From Acidimicrobiaceae bacterium (lineage in GTDB: Bacteria; Actinomycetota; Acidimicrobiia; Acidimicrobiales; RAAP-2), in the NCBI GenBank assembly GCA_003160635.1, contig PMLV01000275.1, positions 26,814 through 59,685 of the forward strand: DNA of 32,872 nucleotides. Reading direction: 5' to 3'. The position numbers and the translations under genes are program-made. Positions 8,135 to 16,860 of the stretch are shown here, one piece after another. The notes under the pieces are model-generated. The model was given only the letters and a program-made list of their open reading frames with translations. It searched no databases and had not been told where the DNA came from. Position 1 is the first letter of the stretch; each line of letters begins with the position of its first letter.

Positions 8135-9834
8135 GGTGTGACCGCCGACAGACGCGCAGTGCCCACGGCGACCACGGCATCGAAATGGGGCAGGAACAGC
8201 GGCTCGTGGGCGGCCACGATGACCGTCCGCCCGGCGAGCCACGGCTCTATGGATTCCGCGATCTGCGCCGCAGTCGGGGGATCGAGGGACGCCGTAGGTT
8301 CGTCGAGCAGGAGGATCGGGGCGGGGCACAGGAGCGCCCGTGCCAGGGCTACCCGCTGTCGTTCCCCCGCGCTGAGCGTCAGCCCGTCCTGTCCCAGCGG
8401 CGCCGCCAGGCCGTCGGGGAGATGCCCCACCAGACGATCCAGACCGACGGCCGCAGTCACCTGCTCCAGTTGCTCGTCGGTCGCCCCGGGCGCCCCCAGC
8501 CGTAAGTTCTCGGCCAAGGAGGCCGTGAAGAGATAGGGGCGCTGGGGGAGCCACGAGAAGTGGGTCCGCCATTCCGCTACCGACCCGTCGGTCGACCGCC
8601 TTCCATCGACGGTCATGGTTCCCGCACTCGGTGGGACGAAGCCGAGCAGCGCCGCCAGCACCGACGACTTGCCGGCACCGGACGGCCCGACGAGGGCCAA
8701 CCGGCTTCCTGGCGGCGCGTGGAGCGAGAAGCCCTCCAAGGCGGCAGAGGAGCGATTGTCGTACACGACTCGGAGGCCCTCGATCCGGAGATCGACGGCG
8801 GACCGTGGGTGGTCAGTGGCGGGTACGTGAGACAGTGCGCCGGTCGGATCGCCGGCGTCGAGCGCCAGGATCTCGAGGACACGCGCCGCAGCCGCCTGCC
8901 CTTCCGTGCTGGCATGGAATTCGGCTCCGGCGCGACGCAGCGGCACGAAGATCTCCGGCGTCACGAGGAGCACGGCCATCGCTGTCTGCAAGTCGAGCTC
9001 ACCCCACAGCAAGCGCAGGCCCAGCGCCATGGCGACCAACCCCACGCCGAAACCCGCGATCAGGTCCATGGAGAGGGAGGAGAGGAAGGCGACCCGCAAC
9101 GTGCGCATCGTGGCGAGTCGGACGCCTTCGGTGGACTCGACGACTTCGCGCCGCCCGTGCGCGTCGCGTCCGAAGGCGCGCAAGGTGGGGAGGCCCTCAA
9201 TGAGCTGGAGGAACCGCCCGGCCAGCGAACCGAGCCGGCGCCATTGCCTCGCCGTCCGCCGGTTCGCTTCGCGCCCGAAGTAGATCATGGTGATGGGCAC
9301 CGCAATGACCAACGCCACCACGACGACGAGCGACAGCCAGTCTTGCGACGCGATCCAGGCCAGCAACACGACGGGAACGACGGCTGCCATCGCCGCTTGG
9401 GGGAGATAGCGGGCAAAGTAGGTATGGAGCGACCGGAGACCGCGTGTCGCAGCGAGTGACAGCTCGCCTGGCCGCTCCCCAGCCAGCCATCCGGGGCCGA
9501 GGGCGAGGACATGGCGGAGGAGTTGGCCTCGCAACGTGGACACGACCGACTCCGCCGTGCGCTGAGCCCAGCGCTCACCGACCAGGGCCAGCGATGCGCG
9601 GACCGCGACCGCGACGGCGATGGCGATGAGCTCTGGTCGAAGCGTCTCGAGCGCGGCGTGGTGGAGCAGGGACCGGTCGATGGCGGTGGCCAGCGCCACC
9701 GCCTGCACGACGATCGACACCGCGGTGAGCGCTCCGATGACCAGGGCGGTCACCGCGGCCGATCGGATGGCCGGAACCCGCGCCGCCAGCTCGGGCGGGA
9801 CGAGGCGTGTGCGGGAAGGGCGGGCCGGACTCAC
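8131..9834 (-). CDS. cydD: Heterodimeric ABC exporter subunit CydD
   Basis: This 567-residue protein is the CydD half of the CydDC thiol exporter. It has an N-terminal six-helix transmembrane domain (about 25-310) with the family segment GPGWLAGERPGELSLAATRG (113-132) and a C-terminal ATPase. The ATPase has Walker A GPSGAGKSS (383-391), Walker B ILLLDEPTASLD and the switch His in VAAHEPLF. The signature reads LSAGERQR, with Ala in place of the first Gly, a common CydD variant. The start is GTG at 9834 with no Shine-Dalgarno sequence, so leaderless or alternative initiation is possible. The stop overlaps cydC. A 185-base gap separates it from the divergent hydrolase gene. Confidence 0.92.
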   Translation of the reverse strand: MSPARPSRTRLVPPELAARVPAIRSAAVTALVIGALTAVSIVVQAVALATAIDRSLLHHAALETLRPELIAIAVAVAVRASLALVGERWAQRTAESVVSTLRGQLLRHVLALGPGWLAGERPGELSLAATRGLRSLHTYFARYLPQAAMAAVVPVVLLAWIASQDWLSLVVVVALVIAVPITMIYFGREANRRTARQWRRLGSLAGRFLQLIEGLPTLRAFGRDAHGRREVVESTEGVRLATMRTLRVAFLSSLSMDLIAGFGVGLVAMALGLRLLWGELDLQTAMAVLLVTPEIFVPLRRAGAEFHASTEGQAAAARVLEILALDAGDPTGALSHVPATDHPRSAVDLRIEGLRVVYDNRSSAALEGFSLHAPPGSRLALVGPSGAGKSSVLAALLGFVPPSAGTMTVDGRRSTDGSVAEWRTHFSWLPQRPYLFTASLAENLRLGAPGATDEQLEQVTAAVGLDRLVGHLPDGLAAPLGQDGLTLSAGERQRVALARALLCPAPILLLDEPTASLDPPTAAQIAESIEPWLAGRTVIVAAHEPLFLPHFDAVVAVGTARLSAVTP

Positions 9835-10019
9835 AGGGAGGACACAGGGCTCTCGGTGTGGGCCGCAGAGTGCCTCTCGAGGAGGTCGAAGTGGGCGATT
9901 GCTGCATCATCGCAGGTGGCAGCCCTCAGGTTGCGGTCGGCCCCGGCGGGGCAGGTCGGGCGGCCCGGGACGCCGCTGCGGCATGGAGGGTGCACGATGG
10001 GCGATGCTACGGTCCGCGG
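9835..10019. other. Divergent intergenic region between cydD and a hydrolase gene
   Basis: The 185 bases hold no convincing gene. A TACGGT at 10008-10013 lies six bases before the hydrolase ATG and could be a -10 box for a leaderless mRNA. A weak five-base inverted repeat, GCGAT at 9895-9899 and ATCGC at 9909-9913, is also present. I see no recognisable operator for cydD. Confidence 0.35.
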
Positions 10020-10856
10020 ATGGCGCGGAGCGATACGGGGCGGTGGCGGGCCGCCCTCGAAGGCTTTACCGAGGAGTCTTTCGAGGCGGACGGCAAACGT
10101 CGCACCACCTTTCGGGGCGGAAGCGGGCCGGCCGTCATCGTGATCAGCGAGATGCCGGGCATCACGCCCGGCGTGGCCGAATTCGGCCGGAAGGTGAGGG
10201 CCGCCGGCTGCACCATGGTGATGCCGAGCCTCTTCGGCCATCCGGGACGGCCACCAAGTGGTGCCTACCTGTTCCAGTCCATAGGCCCGGCCTGTGTCTC
10301 ACGCGAGTTCAGCAGCCTCGCGCTGAAGAGGACCAGCCCGATCACGGTATGGCTGCGCAAGCTGGCCGCCGCGGAGCACGAGCGTTGTGGTGGGCCGGGC
10401 GTGGGGGTCGTCGGTATGTGCTTCACCGGTGGTTTCGCGCTGGCCATGATGGTGGACGACATCGTGCTCGCTCCCGTGTTGAGTCAGCCATCGCTTCCCT
10501 TCCCGGTGTCGAAGAAGCACAAGGCGGATATCGGCATTTCCGACGCCGACCTGTCCCGCGTCAAGCGACGGACATCTGATGGGGCCTGCCTCTTGGGCCT
10601 GCGCTTCAGCAACGACCCCTTTTGCTTCGAGGACCGCTTCGCCACCTTGAAGCGCGAGCTGGGCGACGCGTTCATCGCCGTCGAGATCGACTCATCCCCG
10701 GGCAATCCTCACGGCCACCCCAAGAACGCCCACTCGGTGCTGACGGAACACCTGCAGGACCGGGAGGGCACGCCGAGCCGGGCCGCGCTCGACCAGACAT
10801 TGACGTTCTTCCGTGAGAAGTTGGGAGTGGGAACGGGACCGGGGCCCGAGGCGTAG
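10020..10856 (+). CDS. Dienelactone hydrolase family protein
   Basis: This 278-residue alpha/beta hydrolase has the dienelactone hydrolase pattern. E44 in ISEMPGI is the residue that controls the nucleophile, C134 lies in the elbow GMCFTGG, and a His in NAHSVL (H238) is in the expected place for the triad. The middle region DADLSRVKRR and LGLRFSNDP matches the usual spacing before the acidic residue. Classical members open dienelactones in chloroaromatic breakdown, but many relatives have unknown esters as substrates and no aromatic pathway is nearby. The ATG at 10020 follows a -10-like TACGGT by six bases. It converges on the permease gene with only three bases between stops and no terminator. 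Confidence 0.87.
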   Translation: MARSDTGRWRAALEGFTEESFEADGKRRTTFRGGSGPAVIVISEMPGITPGVAEFGRKVRAAGCTMVMPSLFGHPGRPPSGAYLFQSIGPACVSREFSSLALKRTSPITVWLRKLAAAEHERCGGPGVGVVGMCFTGGFALAMMVDDIVLAPVLSQPSLPFPVSKKHKADIGISDADLSRVKRRTSDGACLLGLRFSNDPFCFEDRFATLKRELGDAFIAVEIDSSPGNPHGHPKNAHSVLTEHLQDREGTPSRAALDQTLTFFREKLGVGTGPGPEA

Positions 10857-10859
10857 GGA

Positions 10860-13361
10860 TTATTCGCTGCGTAGCAGCTGCGCCGTCGGCGTGTTGGCCG
10901 CGATGCGGCCCGGGATGGCCGCCACCACATTGGCCAGGATCACGGCCCCCACGCCGATCAGAACGATGGACCAGGTGGGGATCGTCGGGTCCGGAACGGC
11001 ATGGATCTGGCGCACGAAGAGATCCCAAAGGAACCGCCCGAGCGCGATGCCCAATGGTATGCCGATGAGGCAGCCGATGCCGACGGCGACGCTGGCCTGC
11101 CAGGCGATGGCCGAGGCCAGTTGCCGTTTGGTGAACCCGAGGGACTTGAGAAGAGCCAGGTCCGTGCGCCGGCGGCGCACGGAGGTCACGAGGGTCAGCC
11201 CCAGGGCGACCACCGCGCCGGCGGCCAGGGTGACGCCGAGCAGGGTCGGGGTCGTGCCCAGCGCGCGGTAGTTGAGGATCTCCGCCGGCCGTTGCACCGC
11301 AAGTACCGACCCCCCGTCGCCCTCGATCTGCGGGTTTTTGCGGACGATCGACTGCAGAGAGCTGAACCCGGCGGCCAGGTTCGCCCCTTTCTTGAAGCGG
11401 ACCAGGACGGCGTTCGGTCCGGGCTGCTGCACATCGAAGACATTGCGCGCCTTCGGCGGGATCAGCGTGTACGACAAGAGCGCACCGCTCCCCATTTCGA
11501 GATGTGATGATCCAACGACCCCGATGGAGGGCAGTGTTGCCGTGCCGACGATCCGGAGTTTCGTGAGCCCCGTGCCGGGGGCGCCCACCGTGACCGTGTC
11601 ACCGACGTGCTTGTGCAGCTGGGCCAGCGTGCTGGCACCCAACACGACCTGGTTGACTGCGTCGAAAGCGTGCCCCGATAGGAGAGGTGGTCCCACCGGT
11701 GCGTGCGGGCTCCCGCCCATCACCGGCACGTTCACCCCGTCGATCTGCAACGTGGAGTAGTAGACCCCGGTCCATGCGCCGACCAACGGGTCGGCGTTGA
11801 GCAGGCGCGCCACGTAATGCGCGGGGATGTCGCCCAGTCCGCCGCCCCCGTCAATGTCGGCACTCCAGTTCCACCCGTAGAGGGCCGGATGGGAAATCAG
11901 GGTGTTCATGCTCGAGCCGAAGGTGATGGTACTGACCACCACCACCACCGCTAGTACGGCGCCGAGGATGGCGGAGCGGACCGGCACCGCGTTCCGACCG
12001 ACGCCGGGCTCCAATGCGAAGCGTATCCCGGTGACGGCCGCCGGTGGCAGGCCGCTCGAGGTGGCGACTCGGGCCACGCTCGAGGCCCGTTCCCTTTCCA
12101 ATCGGGTCACCACGCGATGGGGTGCCGCCCGGAAAGCGACCACCACGGCGAGCGTTCCTAGAGCAACCGCCAGGACGGCCATCCCGAGGCCGACGACAGT
12201 CCAGTCAATTCGCAACGCCAGCGGGGCAAGGGGACCGATCGGGCCCAGGGGGCCGAGCGGGGAGAGTCCCACTGCGACCAGGCCAGCCAGCAACATTCCC
12301 GCCAGGATTGCCCCCAGGGTACCGATGAGCCCGTCGCCGATGGTCATCTTGGGGTCGGCGCCCAGAGCGCGCAGGACGTCGAGTTCCTCCGTGTTGAGTC
12401 GGATCCGCCGCCCGATCACCTGACCGGCAATGAGGAGCGCGGCCAGGCCGGCGATCCCACCGAAGATGCCAAGAGCGATCGACTCCGGCTTGAGCGTCCT
12501 CTCGGCCCGCGCCAGGACGTCGGTCGCCTGGACGTAGGTGAAGGGCACTCCCTTGGGCAGCACCTTGCGGAGGTCGGACTCCACGACCCCGTAGTACCGG
12601 CTCTGCAGTCCACCCTGGAGCGTGATGCCGCTGAGCATGTCGTTGGAGCAACATGCGAGGATCTTGTCGGTGAACGCGGGTGTGAAGAGTTCGATCCCGC
12701 CGCTGCTGGCCCCGCCCTGGTCCTGGAACAGGTCGTTGAGGTCGACGGCGCCGACGCCGACCAGCTTCATTTTGATCTGCTGCGTCCGCGGCACCTTGAA
12801 ATTGATCGAGTTGTTCCCCTGTGTGTTGTTGATCCAGCCGATCGTCACCGTCTCGCCGAGGTGAAGCCCGAAGAGGCGCGCCGTCCCCGAGTCCAACACG
12901 AACTCGGCGGCTTTGTTCGGGTTGGCCATCCGGCCCTGGGTCACGATGACGCGGTCCTCGTTGAAGTTCAGTCCGTCTACGCTGCCGTTTGCGCCCGTGC
13001 CTTCGGACGCCGGGAGCGGCTCGTCGTTCTTCCCGACGGGGCCTGCGTTGATCCCCGCTTCAGACTCGACCTTCTCGACATGGGGCAGGTGGGCGATCGT
13101 CCGGAGAAGCTTCGGGTTGTAGGCGGAGTTCTGCCCGATGGCGGGGTTGGCGTAGTCGTCGAGAACGAAGAGACCCGGGGTACGGGTGCTGGTGGCGAAG
13201 TCGAGGGGTGACGACTCGGTGGTCCGCGCCGCCTCGATCGCACCCATCGACAGTCCGCCGAGCAACCCGGTCAGGAGGACCACCGCGAGGAGGCCACCCC
13301 AGCGGTGCCCGAAAGTGGCTCGGAACCGGTACCACACGAACCCGCCAACATCGCTGTCCAC
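10860..13361 (-). CDS. FtsX/MacB-type ABC transporter permease (paralogue 1)
   Basis: This 833-residue membrane protein has two FtsX-like halves. Helix 1 lies at about residues 21-45, then a large extracytoplasmic domain, then three helices from about 295 to 420. A further helix near 460-485 is followed by a second extracytoplasmic domain and three C-terminal helices. SVRRRRTDLALLKSLGFTKR before the last helices is the coupling region of the MacB/LolC group. C237-C238 in ILACCSND lie in the first outer domain. It is closely related to the permeases at 18943 and 24989, sharing YRFRATFG, NTLISHPALYGWNW and VLAVQRPAEILNYR. No ATPase gene adjoins it; the one at 18242 is the nearest partner. The GTG at 13361 has GAGG seven bases upstream and lies 19 bases after the FAD-oxidoreductase stop. 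Confidence 0.88.
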   Translation of the reverse strand: MDSDVGGFVWYRFRATFGHRWGGLLAVVLLTGLLGGLSMGAIEAARTTESSPLDFATSTRTPGLFVLDDYANPAIGQNSAYNPKLLRTIAHLPHVEKVESEAGINAGPVGKNDEPLPASEGTGANGSVDGLNFNEDRVIVTQGRMANPNKAAEFVLDSGTARLFGLHLGETVTIGWINNTQGNNSINFKVPRTQQIKMKLVGVGAVDLNDLFQDQGGASSGGIELFTPAFTDKILACCSNDMLSGITLQGGLQSRYYGVVESDLRKVLPKGVPFTYVQATDVLARAERTLKPESIALGIFGGIAGLAALLIAGQVIGRRIRLNTEELDVLRALGADPKMTIGDGLIGTLGAILAGMLLAGLVAVGLSPLGPLGPIGPLAPLALRIDWTVVGLGMAVLAVALGTLAVVVAFRAAPHRVVTRLERERASSVARVATSSGLPPAAVTGIRFALEPGVGRNAVPVRSAILGAVLAVVVVVSTITFGSSMNTLISHPALYGWNWSADIDGGGGLGDIPAHYVARLLNADPLVGAWTGVYYSTLQIDGVNVPVMGGSPHAPVGPPLLSGHAFDAVNQVVLGASTLAQLHKHVGDTVTVGAPGTGLTKLRIVGTATLPSIGVVGSSHLEMGSGALLSYTLIPPKARNVFDVQQPGPNAVLVRFKKGANLAAGFSSLQSIVRKNPQIEGDGGSVLAVQRPAEILNYRALGTTPTLLGVTLAAGAVVALGLTLVTSVRRRRTDLALLKSLGFTKRQLASAIAWQASVAVGIGCLIGIPLGIALGRFLWDLFVRQIHAVPDPTIPTWSIVLIGVGAVILANVVAAIPGRIAANTPTAQLLRSE

Positions 13362-13380
13362 TCTCAGCCTCGGGTCATGG

Positions 13381-14835
13381 TCAGATCACCGCCGGCTCGA
13401 CTTCCACTGCGGCAGGCCACCCGAGATCGTGGAGCGCGGTGCGAGCCGCACCGGCGCCGCACATTCCGTGGACCCCTCCGCCGGGCGGGGTGGAGGCCGA
13501 GCAGAGATAGACGCCCTTCAGGCCCGTCCGGTACGGGTTCCAGCGCACGGTCGGCCGAAAGACCGTCTGCCGCAGGGTCGCCGCCCCGGCACCGATGTCC
13601 CCCCCCACATAGCTCGGGTTGTGGGCTTCGGTCTCGGCGGCTGAAGTGGTGACCTGCCCCAGAATGAGGTCGCGAAATCCCGGAGCGAACCGTTCTATCT
13701 GTGCCTCTATTCGCTCCCTCATGTCGACGTTCGATCCGTTGGGAACATGGCAGTAGGCCCACAGGGTGTGCTTCCCCGCCGGGGACCGTGTCGGGTCGAG
13801 GACACTTGGTTGTGTCACCAGACAGAAGGGGTGGTCCGGGTGATGGCCGGATGCGACGTCCGCCTCGCTCTGGGCCACCTCGGCGAAGGTTCCCCCGACG
13901 TGGAGCGTCACCGCCTCCCGACATACGTCGGCTTGCCAGGGAACCGGGCCGTCGAGCGCCCAGTCGACCTTGCAGATGCCCGGTCCGTACCGGAAGTGCT
14001 CGAGTCCCCGGCGGTAGCGACCTGGGAGTCGAGCACCGGCCAGATCGATCAATTGGCGCGGCGTGACGTCGAGGATGGTCGCCCGAGCCGGGGGTAGGTC
14101 GTGCAACCTTCGGACCCACTGCCCGGTGATGATCCGGCCATCGAGAGACTCCAGCTCGGAGACAAGGGCGTCGACGATGTGCGAGCTTCCACCCTCGACC
14201 ACGGGCCAGCCGAGGGAGTGCGCCAACATGGTGAACAACAGGCCGAACGCGCCCGACAGAGGTGCATCGAACGGGAGCATGGAGTGGGCCGCCGCCCCGG
14301 CGATGATCGCCCGGGCTTCGACTGTGCGGAACCGGGAGGCCAACCGCTCGGCCGATGAAAGGCCCTTCAGGCCGAACAGCGTCGTGGCGAACGGACTGCT
14401 CGGGACGGAACGTAAGGGGGCAAGGAAGTTCGGCAGGATGCCGTCCGCGTGTCGCACGAGGGACGAGAACATTCGCACATACTCGGAGCGGTCCACGCCG
14501 AGGTGGGCGGCGGTCTCGCTGACGGTGCCGGTCACCGCAGCGGCCTGGCCTCCATCGAGCGGATGCACGAAGGCGACGCGCGGTGTCAGGAGGGTCACCC
14601 CTCGAGCCGAAAGTTCCGTGTGCGCGAAGAACGGGGAGGCGCTCAGAAGGGGGTGGACGGCGGAACAGACGTCATGGCGGAAGCCGGGCAGCGTCAGTTC
14701 CTCGGTGCGGCACCCCCCGCCGGGCTTCGCCGCCCCCTCAATGACGTCGACGGCCAGTCCGGCGCGGGCCATCGTCACGGCCGCCGCCAATCCGTTTGGT
14801 CCAGAGCCCACGACAATGGCGTCGGTACGCCTCAT
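13381..14835 (-). CDS. Phytoene-desaturase-like FAD-dependent oxidoreductase
   Basis: The 484-residue protein binds FAD through GSGPNG (10-15) and E33 at the end of the first fold, followed by GGGCRTEEL. A second FAD-contacting motif lies near the C terminus, YLCSASTPPGGGVHGMCG. This pair defines the NAD(P)/FAD oxidoreductases related to CrtI phytoene desaturase and vertebrate PYROXD2. Substrate is unknown: no phytoene synthase or other carotenoid gene is nearby, so a carotenoid role is only one option. The start ATG is at 14835. The upstream MBL gene stops at 14843, seven bases away, and the permease starts 19 bases downstream, so all appear to be one operon with the cNMP-binding gene. Confidence 0.88.
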   Translation of the reverse strand: MRRTDAIVVGSGPNGLAAAVTMARAGLAVDVIEGAAKPGGGCRTEELTLPGFRHDVCSAVHPLLSASPFFAHTELSARGVTLLTPRVAFVHPLDGGQAAAVTGTVSETAAHLGVDRSEYVRMFSSLVRHADGILPNFLAPLRSVPSSPFATTLFGLKGLSSAERLASRFRTVEARAIIAGAAAHSMLPFDAPLSGAFGLLFTMLAHSLGWPVVEGGSSHIVDALVSELESLDGRIITGQWVRRLHDLPPARATILDVTPRQLIDLAGARLPGRYRRGLEHFRYGPGICKVDWALDGPVPWQADVCREAVTLHVGGTFAEVAQSEADVASGHHPDHPFCLVTQPSVLDPTRSPAGKHTLWAYCHVPNGSNVDMRERIEAQIERFAPGFRDLILGQVTTSAAETEAHNPSYVGGDIGAGAATLRQTVFRPTVRWNPYRTGLKGVYLCSASTPPGGGVHGMCGAGAARTALHDLGWPAAVEVEPAVI

Positions 14836-14842
14836 CGCGACG

Positions 14843-15700
14843 TCACAGCGCGAGCTCGAGCATGTCGGAGGCCCCCAGCACCGTGACGGTCGATGAGGAG
14901 AAGCGGTCTACGAGTCCGTCGATCGCCGCGTCACAGCGGTCGGGCTTGTGGTGGAACAGGGCAACCCGTTGCGCCCCAGCTCGACGCCCGAGCTCGACCG
15001 CGTAGTCGGCCGCGGCGTGGCCGAATGAGGCCTCGGCGGGGAGCTCCTCGGGCACCAGGTGCGCGTCGTGGATGAGGAGATCGACGTCGCGCGCCAAGTC
15101 GAGCACAGCCGGGTGATATTCACCCCACCCGTCAGGCCCGGCACCGAATTCGGTCGGGCAGTGGTCGGGGATATAGGCGATGGCCGAGTGGCCATCGCTC
15201 ACTCGGTACCCGACCGTGCGCCCTCCCTTGTGGGGGACGTCCTTGGCCACGACGCGAAACCCACCCACGGCGAACCCGGCCTCGGAGAACGCGTCGGGAG
15301 GCAGGACGTCGAATGTCCAGTTCCCACGCAGGTTCCGCGGACGAATCGGAAAGAAGGGTGGTGACATCATTCTGGCCAGCACGCTCTCGGCGTCCGTCCC
15401 ATCCTCCTGGGGGGGGAGCCGCAAGGTGACCTGCGAATCGGGATTGTCCCCGCTCTGGAAGAACGGCAGCCCCTGAATGTGGTCCCAGTGCAGATGGGTC
15501 AGGAGAATGCTCCCCTCGAACGGCCGCCGATCGAGCAGAGACGTCACCCGGCGGAGCCCCGTCCCGGCGTCCAGCAGGAGGGTGGGCCCGTCCGCGTCGT
15601 CGAGCGACAGTGCGACGCATGACGTGTGACCGCCGTAATGAACGAACTCAGGCCCGGGGGCCGGAGTCGATCCGCGAGTACCGCAAAAATGGACCCGCAC
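14843..15700 (-). CDS. MBL-fold metallo-hydrolase, candidate cyclic-nucleotide phosphodiesterase
   Basis: This 285-residue metallo-beta-lactamase-fold enzyme begins VRVHFCGTRGSTPAPG, typical of a group of cytosolic MBL phosphoesterases. It has the metal motif HLHWDH (H69, H71, D73, H74), a later His in VPHKGG (H157), PDH at 178-180, IHDAHL (210-215), FGHAAADYA with H228, and FHHKP with H250. Both metals should bind. Some MBL proteins, such as mycobacterial Rv1339, degrade cAMP. The stop of the cNMP-binding gene is four bases upstream and a cyclase lies across the promoter region, so a phosphodiesterase role is attractive but unproven. GTG at 15700 fits the family start; the open frame continues upstream over the previous gene. 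Confidence 0.82.
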   Translation of the reverse strand: MRVHFCGTRGSTPAPGPEFVHYGGHTSCVALSLDDADGPTLLLDAGTGLRRVTSLLDRRPFEGSILLTHLHWDHIQGLPFFQSGDNPDSQVTLRLPPQEDGTDAESVLARMMSPPFFPIRPRNLRGNWTFDVLPPDAFSEAGFAVGGFRVVAKDVPHKGGRTVGYRVSDGHSAIAYIPDHCPTEFGAGPDGWGEYHPAVLDLARDVDLLIHDAHLVPEELPAEASFGHAAADYAVELGRRAGAQRVALFHHKPDRCDAAIDGLVDRFSSSTVTVLGASDMLELAL

Positions 15701-15704
15701 CCGC

Positions 15705-16727
15705 TCAGTATCGCGCCTGATCTTCGCGGCGGTGGCCCTCGGAGAGTTCTTGAAGGTCCGAGCGCTCCAGCTGGTCGGCCTCGACAATGGCGACCCGGCA
15801 CGGGGTGACGGCCGCGAGCGTCGACGTCCGTGCACCATCCTCCAAATGAGCTCGCTCGCCGAGGAGCGCCCCCGGTCCGTACTCCGCCAGGCGCTCACCG
15901 TCGTGTTCGACCCGGATCACCCCGTCGAGGACCAAGAAGACCTCGGTGCCGAGATCACCTTGCTTCGTCAGGATTGCGCCAGCGGGAAAGCGTCCGAACT
16001 TGACCTTGCTGCTGCCGCCCATGACCCGGGCGGAGAGCGAACGTTCCAGCGCGGTCTCCACCGCCGTGACGAGCGCTTCGGAGTCTTGGTCACCCCATGG
16101 GGTGTGCCGCCCGAACGACTGGCGGTACCAGTCCTTGAAGTCCGTGAGACCCGACTTGTGCGAAAGGGTGCCGCCCTCGTCGTATACCCAGTGCCGGGGA
16201 AAGCGGCTGGCTCCGGTGAGTGTCCGGTCGACGCGACCGTCGACGTGCAATGTGAGCGAAAGCGTGGTCCACACCAGGGGTGCCTGCCACTGGATGAAAG
16301 GCCGACGCCGGACTCGCCGCGGTGCGGGCAGCCCGGTGCGGCCACCGGTGGTCTGCACGAAGCGCACCCATCCGTCTCCGAACTCGGGCTCCCGCTGGAG
16401 ATCGGGCAGCTGCACCGCCTCGAACTTGTGATGGAGGCCGGCCACGCGCACCGTCGTCGAACCCATAAGACCGCCTCCCGCATAGCCACAATCGGTGACA
16501 CGGCCCGAGGAGTCGACGTCGATCCACGCCCGCAGTTCGTTGGCAAAGCGAAATCGGTCGGCGGCTCGCAACGCCTCGAGGTCGAGGTCCTCAGAGGGCG
16601 GCGGCGGGTCGTAGTGGGTGATGCCGGAGTCGAAGGCCAATCGTTGGGCGCCCTCGATCGCTTCTGAAGGGATCCAGGACAGCGACGTCACCTTCCCCTC
16701 ATGCCGTGTCGGTGTCTCGGTGGTCAT
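15705..16727 (-). CDS. cNMP-binding-domain protein with an unrecognised N-terminal domain
   Basis: The 340-residue product has a C-terminal cyclic-nucleotide-binding domain at about 241-325. It shows the jelly-roll GAILTKQGDLGTEVFLVLDG (250-269) and a phosphate-binding cassette LLGERAHLEDGARTSTLAAV, with E291 and R300 in the key places, so cAMP or cGMP binding is plausible. The first 235 residues match no domain I know; they include SLSWIPSEAIEG and a Trp/Arg-rich central part. I see no helix-turn-helix and no membrane helix, so it is not a standard CRP regulator. The ATG at 16727 is preferred over 16778 because the longer version would translate through a perfect palindrome. It heads the minus-strand operon with the MBL, FAD and permease genes. 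Confidence 0.8.
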   Translation of the reverse strand: MTTETPTRHEGKVTSLSWIPSEAIEGAQRLAFDSGITHYDPPPPSEDLDLEALRAADRFRFANELRAWIDVDSSGRVTDCGYAGGGLMGSTTVRVAGLHHKFEAVQLPDLQREPEFGDGWVRFVQTTGGRTGLPAPRRVRRRPFIQWQAPLVWTTLSLTLHVDGRVDRTLTGASRFPRHWVYDEGGTLSHKSGLTDFKDWYRQSFGRHTPWGDQDSEALVTAVETALERSLSARVMGGSSKVKFGRFPAGAILTKQGDLGTEVFLVLDGVIRVEHDGERLAEYGPGALLGERAHLEDGARTSTLAAVTPCRVAIVEADQLERSDLQELSEGHRREDQARY

Positions 16728-16742
16728 AGAGCAAGCATCGCC

Positions 16743-16763
16743 CTCGCAAAAGGCGTTTGCGAG
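16743..16763. promoter_or_regulatory. Perfect 8-5-8 palindrome between divergent operons
   Basis: CTCGCAAA at 16743-16750 and TTTGCGAG at 16756-16763 are exact reverse complements around AGGCG. It lies 15 bases before the ATG of the minus-strand operon. A possible plus-strand promoter follows: CTGACA at 16768-16773 as -35 and CTAGCA at 16791-16796 as -10, spaced 17. The size and place fit an operator for a dimeric regulator. It is not a standard CRP site, which has TGTGA-N6-TCACA. Confidence 0.55.
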
Positions 16764-16860
16764 TGTGCTGACAGGCATGCGCCGGTGTACCTAGCACCAC
16801 CCTTCCATGGGATGGTCGCCTCCTTTCACGGAGCACGGCGATGTGCGAAAACTGGGAGTG

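Noticed and set aside
8135..8572. Open frame extending cydC 146 codons upstream
   Set aside because: It lies wholly inside the cydD coding region, and the ATG at 8134 overlaps the cydD stop in the usual ATGA form.
9620..10579. Long open frame overlapping the hydrolase gene in another frame
   Set aside because: Composition is Arg/Gly-rich with no motif, while the chosen frame has the dienelactone hydrolase pattern.
16728..16778. Longer start for the cNMP-binding protein
   Set aside because: It would translate through the perfect palindrome and the likely promoter region, and the added residues look unlike the rest.
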